DNA of 64,000 bases from Marinomonas hwangdonensis (GTDB taxonomy: Bacteria > Pseudomonadota > Gammaproteobacteria > Pseudomonadales > Marinomonadaceae), in NCBI RefSeq assembly GCF_003721245.1, contig NZ_RIZG01000003.1, positions 248,001 through 312,000 on the forward strand, given 5' to 3'. How positions within the stretch are numbered: position 1 is the stretch's first letter; every line of letters begins with the position of its first letter. Positions 43,055-53,120 of this stretch are shown here, in pieces. The position numbers and the translations under genes were made by a program. A model generated the notes under the pieces. That model was not told the origin of the DNA. It saw nothing but the letters and a program-made list of their open reading frames with translations, and did no database searches.

Positions 43055-44065
43055 ATGTTCCAGTTTATTCTTCGTCGTTTAAGCCTCGTGATTCCGACTT
43101 TTCTTGGAATTACTTTGCTGACTTTTACCCTTATTCGCTTAATCCCCGGTGATCCTATTGAGGTCATGGCTGGCGAGCGCGGTGTGAGCGCCGAGCGCCA
43201 TGCTGAGTTGAGTGCACAGCTCGGATTTGACCAACCTTTGTATGTACAATATTTTCGCTATGTGACCGGTGTCTTACAGGGTGACTTAGGCAATTCTCTG
43301 ATCACCAAAGAACCGGTCATGAAAGAGTTTTTAACGCTCTTTCCGGCCACCATTGAACTGGCAACCTGCGCGGCGATCTTTGCCATCTTAATCGGTTTGC
43401 CAGCCGGTATTTTCGCTGCGGTTAAACGGGGGACCGTGATTGACCACTCAGTGATGACCTTCTCCCTCACTGGCTATTCGATGCCCATATTTTGGTGGGC
43501 GCTATTATTGATGTTGGTATTTTCCGTCAATTTGGGTTGGACTCCCGTCTCTGGGCGGATCGATGTGGTCTATTGGATCGATGATGTGACCGGCTTTATG
43601 CTAATTGATTCGTTACTGTCTGATGAGGAAGGCGCCTTTACCTCTGCTGTTTCTCATTTGATTTTACCTAGTATCGTACTGGGAACCATTCCTATGGCGG
43701 TGATTGCCCGTATGACACGCTCCTCCATGTTGGAAGTATTAAGCGAAGATTATATTCGAACCGCTCGTGCGAAAGGTATTGCCCCTTGGCGCGTCATCGT
43801 AATTCACGCTCTACGTAACGCTTTGATTCCCGTCATTACCGTGATTGGTCTGCAAGTCGGGATTCTATTATCGGGTGCAATCCTGACCGAAACCGTCTTT
43901 GCTTGGCCGGGCATTGGTAAATGGCTGATCGAATCTATTGGACGCCGTGATTATCCCGTTGTACAAGGCGGTATCTTGATCGTCGCATGTATCATCATTG
44001 TCGTGAATCTCTTGGTAGATATCACTTACGGCATTGTTAACCCACGAATTCGACACAGCCGATAA
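43055..44065 (+). CDS. dppB: Dipeptide ABC transporter permease DppB
   Basis: The 336-residue inner-membrane permease has six predicted helices and a typical N-terminus (MFQFILRRLSLVIPTFLGITLLTFTLIRLIPGDP). The binding-protein-dependent transport motif that docks the ATPase is near residues 234-255 (EVLSEDYIRTARAKGIAPWRVIVIHALRNALIP). Length equals E. coli DppB. It forms a heterodimer with DppC. The next gene starts 10 bp after its stop. Confidence 0.96.
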   Translation: MFQFILRRLSLVIPTFLGITLLTFTLIRLIPGDPIEVMAGERGVSAERHAELSAQLGFDQPLYVQYFRYVTGVLQGDLGNSLITKEPVMKEFLTLFPATIELATCAAIFAILIGLPAGIFAAVKRGTVIDHSVMTFSLTGYSMPIFWWALLLMLVFSVNLGWTPVSGRIDVVYWIDDVTGFMLIDSLLSDEEGAFTSAVSHLILPSIVLGTIPMAVIARMTRSSMLEVLSEDYIRTARAKGIAPWRVIVIHALRNALIPVITVIGLQVGILLSGAILTETVFAWPGIGKWLIESIGRRDYPVVQGGILIVACIIIVVNLLVDITYGIVNPRIRHSR

Positions 44066-44075
44066 GGAGGCGTTT

Positions 44076-44990
44076 ATGACAACATCTACAACAACGTCCA
44101 CGACAAATACCCCATCGATCGCGCCCGTGCCAATGACACCCGCGCAAGAGTTCTGGCATTACTTCAGTAGCAACAAAGGTGCCGTTGCTGGTCTGGTGGT
44201 TATCTTCATCATTTGCTTTATGGCCGTATTTGCCAACTGGGTAGCTCCTCATTCACCCTCTGACCAATACCGCGATGCGCTGTTGTTGCCACCCGCTTGG
44301 TTAGAAGGCGGCAACTGGTCTTTTGTACTGGGAACCGATGATGTGGGCCGAGATATCTTATCTCGTTTGATTTATGGTTCGCGCCTTTCGATTGCCGTGG
44401 GTATCGTCGCCGTCACTGCGTCTTTGATCATGGGGATTTTACTGGGTCTTGTAGCAGGCTATTTCAGAGGCATGATAGACACAGCAATTATGCGTATCGT
44501 CGATATCATGTTGGCGATGCCAAGTTTGTTGTTAGCGATTGCCATTGTAGCGATTTTAGGGCCCAGCATTGTGAATGCGGCGTTGGCCATTTCCATTGTT
44601 TCCCTGCCACATTATGTGCGCTTGACCCGTGCGGCGACTATGGCGGAAATGTCTCGGGATTATGTCACCTCATCTAAGGTAATTGGTGCGGGGCCATTGC
44701 GTTTGATGTTTGTGTGCATTTTGCCAAACTGCTTGGCACCGTTAATCGTGCAAGCAACGTTAGGCTTTTCCAGTGCCATCCTAGATATGGCAGCCCTTGG
44801 CTTTCTTGGCCTTGGCGCACAGCCACCGACCCCAGAATGGGGTTCTATGTTGGCTGACGCCTTGCAGTTCGTGCAACGTGCTTGGTGGGTGGTTACTTTC
44901 CCCGGTTTGATGATTTTGATCACAGTACTGGCGTTTAACCTCATGGGTGATGGCTTGCGTGATGCCCTTGATCCCAAGTTGAAACAGTAA
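44076..44990 (+). CDS. dppC: Dipeptide ABC transporter permease DppC
   Basis: A 304-residue permease starting at an ATG six bases after AAGGAGG; an in-frame ATG at 44034 would overlap dppB and is rejected. A Thr-rich hydrophilic N-terminus of about 30 residues precedes the first helix. The OppC_N segment and the [21 protein letters not shown] block are family-typical. The ATPase-docking loop is [31 protein letters not shown]. It partners DppB in the membrane. Confidence 0.95.
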   Translation: MTTSTTTSTTNTPSIAPVPMTPAQEFWHYFSSNKGAVAGLVVIFIICFMAVFANWVAPHSPSDQYRDALLLPPAWLEGGNWSFVLGTDDVGRDILSRLIYGSRLSIAVGIVAVTASLIMGILLGLVAGYFRGMIDTAIMRIVDIMLAMPSLLLAIAIVAILGPSIVNAALAISIVSLPHYVRLTRAATMAEMSRDYVTSSKVIGAGPLRLMFVCILPNCLAPLIVQATLGFSSAILDMAALGFLGLGAQPPTPEWGSMLADALQFVQRAWWVVTFPGLMILITVLAFNLMGDGLRDALDPKLKQ

Positions 44991-45001
44991 GAGAGGTTGT
45001 T

Positions 45002-45970
45002 ATGTCACTGTTACAGTTGGAAAATTTAAGCGTTACCTTCGGCAATTTTCGCGCCGTAGATAACATTAGTTACAAGGTCGAAGAAGGGGAAGTTCTCGGC
45101 ATCGTTGGGGAATCTGGCTCAGGCAAGAGTGTGAGTTCATTGTCTATCATGGGCTTGATCGATTTCCCAGGTAAAGTGAGCGCAGATAAGTTGACCTTTG
45201 ACGGTCAGGATTTACAGGCTATGCCAGAAAAGCAACGTCGTAAGCTGACTGGCTCTGACATTGCGATGATCTTCCAAGATCCGATGACCAGCCTTAACCC
45301 CTGTTTCACAGTGGGTTACCAGATCATTGAAGCGTTAAAGACGCATCAAGGCGGCAGCAAGAAAGAACTGAAAGCGCGCGCTATTGAGCTATTAACACAA
45401 GTCGGTATTCCAGCGCCAGAATCCCGTTTGGATAATTACCCTCATCAGCTTTCAGGCGGCATGAGCCAGCGTGTGATGATTGCCATGTCCATTGCCTGTG
45501 ATCCACGCTTATTGATCGCAGACGAGCCGACAACCGCGTTAGACGTGACCATTCAAGCACAGATCATTGATCTATTGATCGAGTTACAACGCAAGAAGCA
45601 AATGGGCTTAGTATTGATCACGCACGATTTAGCCTTAGTCGCCGAAGTCGCTCATCGCGTTATCGTTATGTACGCGGGTCAAATCGTGGAATCTGGCCCA
45701 GCGTCAGAAGTTTTCAGTACACCAAAACATCCATACACGCAGGCATTACTGGCCTCTTTGCCAGAATCCGCTGCCGGCAAAGCACGTCTTGAAGCGTTAC
45801 CAGGTGTGGTTCCAGGCCAATACGATCGTCCTCTAGGCTGCTTGCTAAGCCCACGCTGCCCTTATGCGACAGATCATTGTCGTCAGGTTGAACCTGCGAA
45901 CCAAGGCGATCTTGATCGCCAAGTCAAATGCCATACGCCATTGGACAGCGAAGGGAGACCAACCGCATGA
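45002..45970 (+). CDS. dppD: Dipeptide ABC transporter ATP-binding protein DppD
   Basis: The 322-residue ATPase has Walker A GESGSGKS (about residue 37), the signature LSGGMSQRV (about 153), Walker B LLIADEP with TTALDVT, and the H-loop [10 protein letters not shown]. The C-terminal oligopeptide/dipeptide extension with cysteines ([15 protein letters not shown], near 280-295) marks the DppD/OppD group. Some of these coordinate an iron-sulfur cluster. It overlaps dppF by 4 bp (ATGA). Confidence 0.96.
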   Translation: MSLLQLENLSVTFGNFRAVDNISYKVEEGEVLGIVGESGSGKSVSSLSIMGLIDFPGKVSADKLTFDGQDLQAMPEKQRRKLTGSDIAMIFQDPMTSLNPCFTVGYQIIEALKTHQGGSKKELKARAIELLTQVGIPAPESRLDNYPHQLSGGMSQRVMIAMSIACDPRLLIADEPTTALDVTIQAQIIDLLIELQRKKQMGLVLITHDLALVAEVAHRVIVMYAGQIVESGPASEVFSTPKHPYTQALLASLPESAAGKARLEALPGVVPGQYDRPLGCLLSPRCPYATDHCRQVEPANQGDLDRQVKCHTPLDSEGRPTA

Positions 45971-47019
45971 ACCAATCCAACAATTCATTCGACAATGCAT
46001 CAGATAAGAAATTAATTTTAAAGGCTGAAAACCTCAAGCAGCATTATCACGTTAGACAGGGTTTTTTCAAGCCTGATGCCGTAGTGAAAGCCGTTGATGG
46101 TATTAGTTTCAACCTTGAAAAAGGCAAAACCCTTGCAGTCGTCGGCGAATCCGGTTGTGGTAAATCCACGCTTGGTCGAATGCTGACCATGATTGAAACA
46201 CCAACAGGGGGCAGTTTGGCTCACCTAGGTGAAGACTTACTAACCTTGAGTTCAGACGCTCAGGCGAAGCTGCGCCAGAAAATCCAAATCATCTTCCAAA
46301 ATCCTTATGGTTCACTGAATCCTCGCAAGAAGATCGGCGCTATTTTGGAAGAACCTTTGGTGATCAACACCAAGCTGTCTAAAGCAGAACGCAAAGAAAA
46401 ATCCCTAGCGATCATGGCGAAAGTAGGCTTGAAAGCAGAGCATTATGAACGTTATCCGCACATGTTTTCTGGTGGCCAACGTCAGCGTATTGCTATCGCT
46501 CGTGGTTTGATGCTTGACCCAAATGTCATCGTGGCCGATGAACCCGTGTCTGCCTTGGACGTGTCCGTTCAGGCACAAGTATTGAACCTAATGATGGATT
46601 TGCAGCAAGAGTTTGGCTTGAGCTATGTGTTCATCTCTCACGATTTGTCTGTGGTGGAACACATCGCTGACGACGTGATGGTGATGTATCTAGGCAAAGT
46701 GGTAGAACAAGGAACTCGCGAACAGTTATTCGAGAACCCGAAACACCCTTACACCTTGGCTTTGCTGTCTAGTACACCGCAGCTTTCTCCGGATAAACGT
46801 CGTGTGCGAATTAAACTGCAGGGCGAATTACCCTCACCACTCAATCCGCCTTCTGGCTGTGCATTCCATGGACGTTGCAGTTATGCCAACGAACGCTGCA
46901 AAAGTGAGACACCCGTTTTGAGACTCGATGAAAACACAACGCAGGAAAAAGACCATCTCATTGCTTGCCATGCGGTGGAAGAAAAGCGCATTGATATCAT
47001 TTCACAGGGGGCCGCCTAA
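45967..47019 (+). CDS. dppF: Dipeptide ABC transporter ATP-binding protein DppF
   Basis: A 350-residue ATPase, start taken at the ATG overlapping the dppD stop (GGGAG nine bases upstream). It shows Walker [10 protein letters not shown]-loop [13 protein letters not shown], signature FSGGQRQRI, Walker B VIVADEP followed by SALDVS, and the cysteine-bearing tail [15 protein letters not shown]. With DppD it forms the heterodimeric motor of the peptide transporter. A rho-independent terminator follows about 50 bp downstream. Confidence 0.96.
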   Translation: MNQSNNSFDNASDKKLILKAENLKQHYHVRQGFFKPDAVVKAVDGISFNLEKGKTLAVVGESGCGKSTLGRMLTMIETPTGGSLAHLGEDLLTLSSDAQAKLRQKIQIIFQNPYGSLNPRKKIGAILEEPLVINTKLSKAERKEKSLAIMAKVGLKAEHYERYPHMFSGGQRQRIAIARGLMLDPNVIVADEPVSALDVSVQAQVLNLMMDLQQEFGLSYVFISHDLSVVEHIADDVMVMYLGKVVEQGTREQLFENPKHPYTLALLSSTPQLSPDKRRVRIKLQGELPSPLNPPSGCAFHGRCSYANERCKSETPVLRLDENTTQEKDHLIACHAVEEKRIDIISQGAA

Positions 47020-47065
47020 CAGGCAATCTCTCTTAGAAAGAAGATAGCTGCATATTGAGTTGATT

Positions 47066-47088
47066 AACGCCCGCAAGGGCGTTTTTTT
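47066..47088 (+). terminator. Intrinsic terminator of the dpp operon
   Basis: ACGCCC (47067-47072), loop GCAA and GGGCGT (47077-47082) with a run of seven T. Confidence 0.9.
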
Positions 47089-47199
47089 ATCTTTTTTTAA
47101 AAGGCGGCTTGTCCAGTTTGTTTAACAGTGTCATGTCGATAAATAAAGTGGTAAAAATAGTCATTCATACTTTTACATTCAGAATAAGGAATGCCTTTC

Positions 47200-48276
47200 A
47201 TGCTCTCCATGTCGTCTAAAAAAATAGCCGGTTATCTCGTCGGCGTGTCCCTAGCTTTATCCAGTGTTGCCTTGCATGCCGAAGACAAGGTCTATCGGTT
47301 AAAACTGGCTGAAACATGGGGTGCTAATACCCCTATTCTTGGGGATGCACCTAAAAACATGGCGAAATTAGCCGAACAAATGTCGAACGGTCGTCTACAA
47401 ATTCGCATCGATTCCGCCAACAAACATAAGGCGCCTCTTGGGGTCTTTGATCTTGTGAAATCAGGTCAATACGATCTTGGCCATTCCAGCTCTTACTATT
47501 GGAAAGGTAAGGTACCCAACACCTTGTACTTTTCTTCAATGCCGTTTGGCATGATGGCGACCGAACAATACGCTTGGTTCTACCAAGGCGGTGGCCTAGA
47601 ATTGATGCAACAAGTGTATGAGCCACATAACTTGCTGTCATTCCCTGGCGGTAACTCCGATATCCAAATGGGTGGATGGTTTAAAAATGAAATACGCTCT
47701 GTTGAAGACCTACAAGGGCTGAAAATGCGCATCCCAGGATTTGCTGGTGAGATTTTTGCTAAAGTCGGCGCAACCCCAACTAACATTCCGCCAAGTGAAT
47801 TGTTTATGTCTTTGGAGCGTGGGACCATTGACGCGCTTGAATGGGTTGGACCAGCCTTTGACCTACGCATGGGGTTCCACAAAATAGCCCCTTATTACTA
47901 CACAGCGTGGCATGAGCCAGGTTCAGAGACTCAGTTTCTTGTTAACAAAAAAGTGTGGGATGACTTACCGGCAGACTTGCAAGTCATTTTAGAAACAGCG
48001 TTCAGAGTGGCAGCATTTGATATGTACAATCAAGCCATTCATGAAAACGCGCAAAGTTGGGCGAAAATGAAAGCTGAGTTTCCGACGATTCAAGTACGCG
48101 ATTTTCCACCCGCGGTGCTTGACGCTATGAAAAAAGCCAACCAAGAGCTACTTCAAGAACAAGCGCAGCAAGACCCATTAGCCAAAACGATACTCGATTC
48201 ACAAGCCGAGTATTTAAGTGCAGTTCGCCAATGGACAGACATCTCATTGAGAGCGTACTTAGATACTCGTGAATAA
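47200..48276 (+). CDS. Orphan TRAP transporter substrate-binding protein, DctP family
   Basis: About 358 residues with a signal peptide ending near SVALHA-E. The start at 47200 has AAGGA nine bases upstream; the ATG at 47191 touches that sequence and is less likely. The DctP fold shows in EDLQGLKMRIPGFAGEIFAKVGATPTNIPPSELFMSLERGTIDALEWVGP, whose arginine usually binds the ligand carboxylate. The GTIDALEWVGP form resembles the TakP (2-oxoacid) subgroup. No dctQ or dctM gene lies beside it, so it must use a permease elsewhere or act as a sensor. An AraC regulator follows on the same strand. Confidence 0.88.
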   Translation: MLSMSSKKIAGYLVGVSLALSSVALHAEDKVYRLKLAETWGANTPILGDAPKNMAKLAEQMSNGRLQIRIDSANKHKAPLGVFDLVKSGQYDLGHSSSYYWKGKVPNTLYFSSMPFGMMATEQYAWFYQGGGLELMQQVYEPHNLLSFPGGNSDIQMGGWFKNEIRSVEDLQGLKMRIPGFAGEIFAKVGATPTNIPPSELFMSLERGTIDALEWVGPAFDLRMGFHKIAPYYYTAWHEPGSETQFLVNKKVWDDLPADLQVILETAFRVAAFDMYNQAIHENAQSWAKMKAEFPTIQVRDFPPAVLDAMKKANQELLQEQAQQDPLAKTILDSQAEYLSAVRQWTDISLRAYLDTRE

Positions 48277-48517
48277 ATTGTTTCCTCTCCTGCACTAATG
48301 CCACACTCCCTCACGACCATCGTCGCTGGGGGAGTGCTTAAGGCACATCTTACTCAACCCACTCGCCAAAATTGTTTTAAACAAAACTGTTTACTATATC
48401 AATAATTGATGAACTTATCTAAAAAATGGATGACAAAGTCATATCACCACGCATTACACTTAAAAGGCACTGTACCAGCGGCTAATGTGTTAGCGAGCTG
48501 GCTTATAAAAATAATGA

Positions 48518-49495
48518 ATGTATTGGTGTGTCGTTATGAGATTTGATTTTTCTGTCTACGATCTTCAAGCCGTCGATGCTTCTACGCAAACGCTTGCGAG
48601 TATCTTATTCAATAAGGGATTTGGTGAGTATCATTTTACGGAAAAAACACGTCAACAGAAGCAGTCAACGCTTAAATTTAAGGCGTTCGGAGGGCTTTCT
48701 ATTGTGGAATACGGGGTCGGAATCGCGTCCTATGTGAGCATGTCAAATGCCGACCTTGGGTATCAGTTGCACGTAGTTTTAACCGGACACAGCACTGAGC
48801 AGTGCCATAACAGTGGACGCATGCTCAGAGCAGGCGATTCTATGATGATCATGCCGAAAGAACAGATGATATCGTATGATTCGACGGATTGTAAAAAGCT
48901 GATTGTGACTATCCCGACGGAGTTTTTGCATCAAACAGTGCGTGAATTTGGGTATTTTTGCGCGACTGAACAGATTCACTTTGCCCCAGTAGTCAGCCGT
49001 TTCCCTATGGCTGGGCCCTTATTTAATTTGCTTAATGACATGCTACAGCAAGATAAATCCGCACTGGGTGAACGTGCCTTGGTGTATTACTGTAAGCTAC
49101 TAAGCGGCGCTATTCTTAATGTATTTCATAACACGGTTGTTCCAGGCTCCCTTTCAGCCGAGTCCTTGCATCGCCATATCACGCGTATTCGTCATTATGT
49201 TTTAGACAATATTACGACCGATATCACCATCGAAGAATTAGCCCATCTATGCCAAATTAGCCGAAAGTCTCTCTATAATCTATTTGAGCGTGAAACAGGG
49301 CTAACACCGTCCACTTATGTTCGCCGCTTGAAACTGGAAAGCGCCCATGCGGAATTGAAAAACAATGAGCGTATTAAAAATGTCACGCAAGTGGCTCTTA
49401 AATATGGTTTTACGAATTTAGGACGATTTTCGGCGCAATATCGCGAACAAATCGGCGAGCTGCCCTCGCAAACGTTACGCGACTTTTCCTACTGA
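48518..49495 (+). CDS. AraC family transcriptional regulator
   Basis: A 325-residue regulator. The N-terminal two thirds form an AraC-binding-like ligand domain (residues about 30-200; FGGLSIVEYGVGIASYVSMSNADLGYQLHVVLTGH). The C-terminal AraC double helix-turn-helix is at about 225-320 (ITIEELAHLCQISRKSLYNLFERETGLTPSTYVRRLKLESAHAEL ... NVTQVALKYGFTNLGRFSAQYREQIGELPSQTLR). The start is uncertain: neither the ATG at 48518 nor that at 48536 has a good ribosome-binding site. It may control the orphan TRAP binding protein upstream or the convergent porin gene (inference from position). Confidence 0.9.
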   Translation: MYWCVVMRFDFSVYDLQAVDASTQTLASILFNKGFGEYHFTEKTRQQKQSTLKFKAFGGLSIVEYGVGIASYVSMSNADLGYQLHVVLTGHSTEQCHNSGRMLRAGDSMMIMPKEQMISYDSTDCKKLIVTIPTEFLHQTVREFGYFCATEQIHFAPVVSRFPMAGPLFNLLNDMLQQDKSALGERALVYYCKLLSGAILNVFHNTVVPGSLSAESLHRHITRIRHYVLDNITTDITIEELAHLCQISRKSLYNLFERETGLTPSTYVRRLKLESAHAELKNNERIKNVTQVALKYGFTNLGRFSAQYREQIGELPSQTLRDFSY

Positions 49496-49503
49496 TTAGA
49501 CAT

Positions 49504-49545
49504 TAAAAAAAACAGACTGAGCAAAAGGGGGAAGCCCAGTCTGTT
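49504..49545 (-). terminator. Terminator of the porin gene
   Basis: On the minus strand AACAGACTG (49545-49537) and CAGTCTGTT (49519-49511) form a stem followed by eight T. It lies about 20 bp after the porin stop. It could also act weakly for the araC-type gene arriving from the left. Confidence 0.8.
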
Positions 49546-49562
49546 CTTGTTAGTACTCTTTC

Positions 49563-50627
49563 TTAGAACTTGTACATCGCCATGACTTCCACTTGCTGTC
49601 CAGCTGGGCGTGTTGCTATGTTGCCGCTAGGTGCACCGTTCGTCGCTGCATTCTGATCACGTAGCTCTAGACCCAGCTCTAATCCTGGCAAATACGTGTA
49701 AATTACGTTCGCTGTGGTAATTTTAAGTGTGTCGTCCGCAAGACTTGATGCGTCTGCCGTGACTTGTCCGTAGCGCAAATTGACGCGTAGCGTATCGCTC
49801 AGCTTATGACCGACACCCGCGGAAAAGCCACTGACGGTTAAAAGTTCGCCATTGCCGTTTAGTTCAGAAGCGCCCGCGGTGCCTGCCGCGCCATTATAGC
49901 CCCAACCCGCGTATATCGCGGCGCCTTTACCAGAGAAGCCGCTTAACGAAAGGCTAGTATCACCTAATTTAAGCTTGGCCGCCAAAGACAGTGCGGCTCC
50001 AAATTTGCTGTCACTGTCGGTCGTGCTTGACGGTGTCATATCAACATCACGCCCTGTCATGGCTATATTAAAGGCGTGACCTTCTGCCGTGCGGTGGGTA
50101 TATGCGGCCACTAAATCAGGATGACTGGCGCGGTTATAGAGCGGGTCTTGCAAGGTCAAACGCAATCCGTCTTTTGCATAATGCACAACAAGGTCTGGAC
50201 GAACAACCGCCCCATTTCCAGAAACCGTACCTATGCCTGTCCCGTAGAAGTTAATCATTTCGGTATCAAAAGGCGCATTGGCAAAAAATTGTCCCGTCCA
50301 AGTTTGGCCTACTGTAAGGTTATCAACGGATAATGTTGCGTGGCGCAAACGAAATACAGACGATGTCCCTCTAAAGTCCCCTTCGATAAAGCCTTTTAGG
50401 CTGTGGTCACCTTCTTTACGACTCGTGGTGACGTTTAAACGCGATTGACTGGCACTGCCTTCAAACGTGCTGTCACTCTTATCAGGCGAATTAAACACGC
50501 CTTCAGCCTTAACATAACCGCCTATACTGAATTGAGTGCCATTAAACTCCCCTAAATCCAGTGCAAAGCCTTGCGATGACATACCCGCAACCATAACAGC
50601 TAGCGCAATTTTGTTTTTCATTAGCAT
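49563..50627 (-). CDS. Outer-membrane porin (DcaP-like)
   Basis: About 354 residues with a signal peptide (MLMKNKIALAVMVAGMSSQGFA) and a wholly beta-strand-rich mature part ending in the outer-membrane signature MYKF with a terminal phenylalanine. The early segment GEFNGTQFSIGGYVKAEGVFNS and FIEGDFRG ... FRLRHATLSV ... VGQTWTGQF recall DcaP-type trimeric porins of gammaproteobacteria; this assignment is by eye. I start at the ATG at 50627, seven bases after GGTGG; the open frame extends 52 residues upstream without support. The likely cargo is small anions or acids. Confidence 0.8.
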   Translation of the reverse strand: MLMKNKIALAVMVAGMSSQGFALDLGEFNGTQFSIGGYVKAEGVFNSPDKSDSTFEGSASQSRLNVTTSRKEGDHSLKGFIEGDFRGTSSVFRLRHATLSVDNLTVGQTWTGQFFANAPFDTEMINFYGTGIGTVSGNGAVVRPDLVVHYAKDGLRLTLQDPLYNRASHPDLVAAYTHRTAEGHAFNIAMTGRDVDMTPSSTTDSDSKFGAALSLAAKLKLGDTSLSLSGFSGKGAAIYAGWGYNGAAGTAGASELNGNGELLTVSGFSAGVGHKLSDTLRVNLRYGQVTADASSLADDTLKITTANVIYTYLPGLELGLELRDQNAATNGAPSGNIATRPAGQQVEVMAMYKF

Positions 50628-50734
50628 CTTGATACCACCCTGTTGATGAATCGTTATATTTATAATTAGGGGATCAATATCGCAAAGGGGCACTAGGGAG
50701 GATATCCACATTGTGTAATCTTTGTACATAATGT

Positions 50735-50772
50735 GAAAAAGCCGCCACATCGTAAAAATGTTAGCGGCTTTT
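50735..50772 (-). terminator. Terminator of the DUF1456 gene
   Basis: On the minus strand AAAAGCCGC (50772-50764) pairs with GCGGCTTTT (50745-50737), followed by T's. It lies just past the DUF1456 gene's 3' end. Confidence 0.75.
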
Positions 50773-50792
50773 AAGGGAGCCAAGCGGGCAAA

Positions 50793-51263
50793 TTAAGCGT
50801 CGGTTTTAGGACGGAATTGTATCTGTAGCCCCATTAGAAAATTACGCAAGATTTGGTCTTTGCATTCACAGTAATGGCGGTTGTCTGGCTTACGAAAGAA
50901 AGAGCTGAGCTCATGCTTGCTGAGGTTAAACTCAGCCAATGACATTATGTCTAAAATTTCTTCGGCTTGAAGATTCAAGGCAATGCGCAGTTTCATAAAG
51001 ATGGCGTTGTTCGTTAAACGCTTTTCTGGCTCAGGTTGTGGGCCTTCACGCTTGCCACGTTTGGCATTGATAAAACCGTTTAGAAACGTCGCCATTTCTA
51101 TGTCTGTCATTTCAATATAGCCGGCATCGTCTTCTTTTTTTAGCCAACTGTTCACTTGCTCTTGAGTGGCTACGCCATCAGCAGCGGCAAAAATAGCCAT
51201 GACAGACTGATCTTTCAAATCAAAGGTGTAACGCAGGCGGCGTAATATGTCGTTATTGTTCAA
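50793..51263 (-). CDS. yehS: DUF1456 family protein (YehS-like)
   Basis: The 156-residue protein consists of two repeats of the DUF1456 domain: ILRRLRYTFDLKDQSVMAIFAAADGVATQEQVNSWLKKEDD (residues about 5-45) and IFMKLRIALNLQAEEILDIMSLAEFNLSKHELSSFFRKPD (about 88-127). Each is followed by an FLNGFI/FLMGLQ helix. This matches E. coli YehS, whose function is unknown. The start is TTG, with AGGAA eight bases upstream. It is a monocistronic gene with its own terminator. Confidence 0.9.
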   Translation of the reverse strand: MNNNDILRRLRYTFDLKDQSVMAIFAAADGVATQEQVNSWLKKEDDAGYIEMTDIEMATFLNGFINAKRGKREGPQPEPEKRLTNNAIFMKLRIALNLQAEEILDIMSLAEFNLSKHELSSFFRKPDNRHYCECKDQILRNFLMGLQIQFRPKTDA

Positions 51264-51372
51264 AATAAGTTCCTAATATCGAATCGCGCCGATTGATAAA
51301 GGGCACGCTTTGTTCGTTCGTATTAACGATCCGGTAGACCGTTCAGAGGTTGTGTGCTTAGCCGTTAAACAG

Positions 51373-52434
51373 CTACTTTTTCTTTGGTTGACGCCCATGA
51401 TAAATGGCATAGCCTTTGTCTCGATACAAACGAGTATGAGAGCCCAACGCCGCGTCTAGAATCGGTGGGTAACGCAAGAAATCGTTGGCCACCACAAACA
51501 GCTCACCATTCAACGTCAGGTGTTGTTTTACCGTCATAAAGAAACTTTCAGCAATGCTGTAATCGGTATTGATACCCGTATGGAAGGGCGGGTTCGTCAC
51601 CACATAATTGAAGCGACCTTTTACTTGATCTAAGCCATTAGAAGCAACCATAGTGACCGCATCACCCACTTGGTTTGCTGTAAAGGTTAATTCCGTGGCT
51701 TTTAAGGCCAACACGCTGTCGTCTAATGCAGTGATACGTGCACCGGTTTTATTATGCAGCCAAAGCGCAATAATGCCGTCGCCACAACCAAAGTCGAGAA
51801 TTCGTGCGCTGGCAACGTCACTCATAAAGCGATGTTGGTTGAGCTGGTTTAATAAGATCTCTGTGCCTTTGTCTAATTTTCCATGACCAAACACGCCCGG
51901 CAGACTGCACAAGGTTAGGCTCTGCCCAGCAACGTCTTGCTTCCATGTAATAATCCAATCAGCGAGCACAAATGGCTTTGCAGGACGGCGCTTGTAGCCG
52001 TTGTAAAGCAAACAATGCTTTGCCCCATCTACCTTGCCCACGTCATCTAATCCACCCTCTAAGCGCTTCATAGAGGATTTAACGCCGCTTTTATTATCGC
52101 CTACCAGCCAAACTCGACCACCTTCTTTTAATAACGGCAAGGTGGCGGCAAGTAAATAGTCCAGTAGCTCTTTGGCTTTAGGTTGGTACACCACGATATG
52201 GTCAAAATCACGGCCATTTTCGAGCGCCCACTGGGCGTCCAAAAACAGTTTTTCCTCTGTAAAACCAACCCGTAACAAGCTGTCATAGATCGTTTTAGAT
52301 TGGCACCAAGCATACACATCCGCTTGTCGGCTCAAATCCAGAGGATACGTGTCTTCTGGATTGGCGAATAAGATTTTTCCCGTCAACTCGGTGTTGTTGC
52401 GCACCAAAAGTTGGCTTGTCGAATTAAGATTCAT
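51373..52434 (-). CDS. rsmC: 16S rRNA (guanine(1207)-N(2))-methyltransferase RsmC
   Basis: The 353-residue protein has the duplicated RsmC/RlmG layout. An N-terminal half lacks AdoMet motifs. The C-terminal half has motif I (ILDFGCGDGIIALWL, about residues 212-226) and catalytic motif IV (VVTNPPFHTGIN, about 285-295). The tail (VVANDFLRYPPILDAALGSHTRLYRDKGYAIYHGRQ) is closer to RsmC than to RlmG. It methylates G1207 of 16S rRNA in the 30S subunit. Its start overlaps the end of the upstream gene by 11 bp. Confidence 0.88.
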   Translation of the reverse strand: MNLNSTSQLLVRNNTELTGKILFANPEDTYPLDLSRQADVYAWCQSKTIYDSLLRVGFTEEKLFLDAQWALENGRDFDHIVVYQPKAKELLDYLLAATLPLLKEGGRVWLVGDNKSGVKSSMKRLEGGLDDVGKVDGAKHCLLYNGYKRRPAKPFVLADWIITWKQDVAGQSLTLCSLPGVFGHGKLDKGTEILLNQLNQHRFMSDVASARILDFGCGDGIIALWLHNKTGARITALDDSVLALKATELTFTANQVGDAVTMVASNGLDQVKGRFNYVVTNPPFHTGINTDYSIAESFFMTVKQHLTLNGELFVVANDFLRYPPILDAALGSHTRLYRDKGYAIYHGRQPKKK

Positions 52435-53032
52435 AAGTAACAGATAGCTCTTTTATAGAAAGGGTGGTCACTGGCGCCAATAAAACATTGAGACGCTCAG
52501 TAGAAAGTTCAGGTTGTACTCTAGGGTAACGCGGTGCTCGTCGGTCATTCAACAAAGGCGCCGCCCAGCCTTTGGTTAAAGTAAGAAAATCCTGAGTAAA
52601 AGCGTCTCCGTGCTCTAAACAGCCAGACAAAATCACATCCAAGTAACTCAAGGCAATAGGGCATTCATGATGAGGCTCTGTCACCTCATCCGTATGATAA
52701 ACCCAGTAGATGCCTTCCGGCAGGCTGTCGTCATGATAGGGGGTTAATTGCGCTGAGGTTATTACTGCGCGCTGATAGCCACGCTCTCGTTCATCAAACA
52801 GCGGAAACTGGTCATGAGGCACTTCAACCAAGACGCCATTGCAGGCTTTCTCAGCAGCAGGAATCACAGCAACTGAGCTCATACCAAATTCGGTAGACAT
52901 AACAGACCAATGGCGCTCAAAGCCTTGCAGTTTGACAGGCCAAACGCGGCCTGTTTCTCCTGTCTTAGCGCGACTTTCACCATTAATCAGACTGCCGTAG
53001 CCTAAAATAAAGTGCCTATCTAACGAGCTCAT
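52424..53032 (-). CDS. Gamma-glutamylcyclotransferase-like protein
   Basis: About 202 residues beginning MSSLDRHFILGYGSLINGESR. The GYGSLI loop and the segment VKLQGFERHWS are the gamma-glutamylcyclotransferase fold signature. The glutamate in FDERERGYQR is the candidate catalytic residue. The start at 53032 has GGGAGAGG upstream; the longer frame to 53059 is less likely. It differs from the small AIG2-like protein at 31 kb. It is probably co-transcribed with rsmC, with which it overlaps by 11 bp. The substrate is unknown. Confidence 0.8.
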   Translation of the reverse strand: MSSLDRHFILGYGSLINGESRAKTGETGRVWPVKLQGFERHWSVMSTEFGMSSVAVIPAAEKACNGVLVEVPHDQFPLFDERERGYQRAVITSAQLTPYHDDSLPEGIYWVYHTDEVTEPHHECPIALSYLDVILSGCLEHGDAFTQDFLTLTKGWAAPLLNDRRAPRYPRVQPELSTERLNVLLAPVTTLSIKELSVTYES

Positions 53033-53120
53033 TATCCTCTCCCAATCAAACTCAAACACAGTACGATATTCTCAAGCACGCATGATAGCCTTTGCCTCTA
53101 GGCAGTACTAGCGTAAGACG

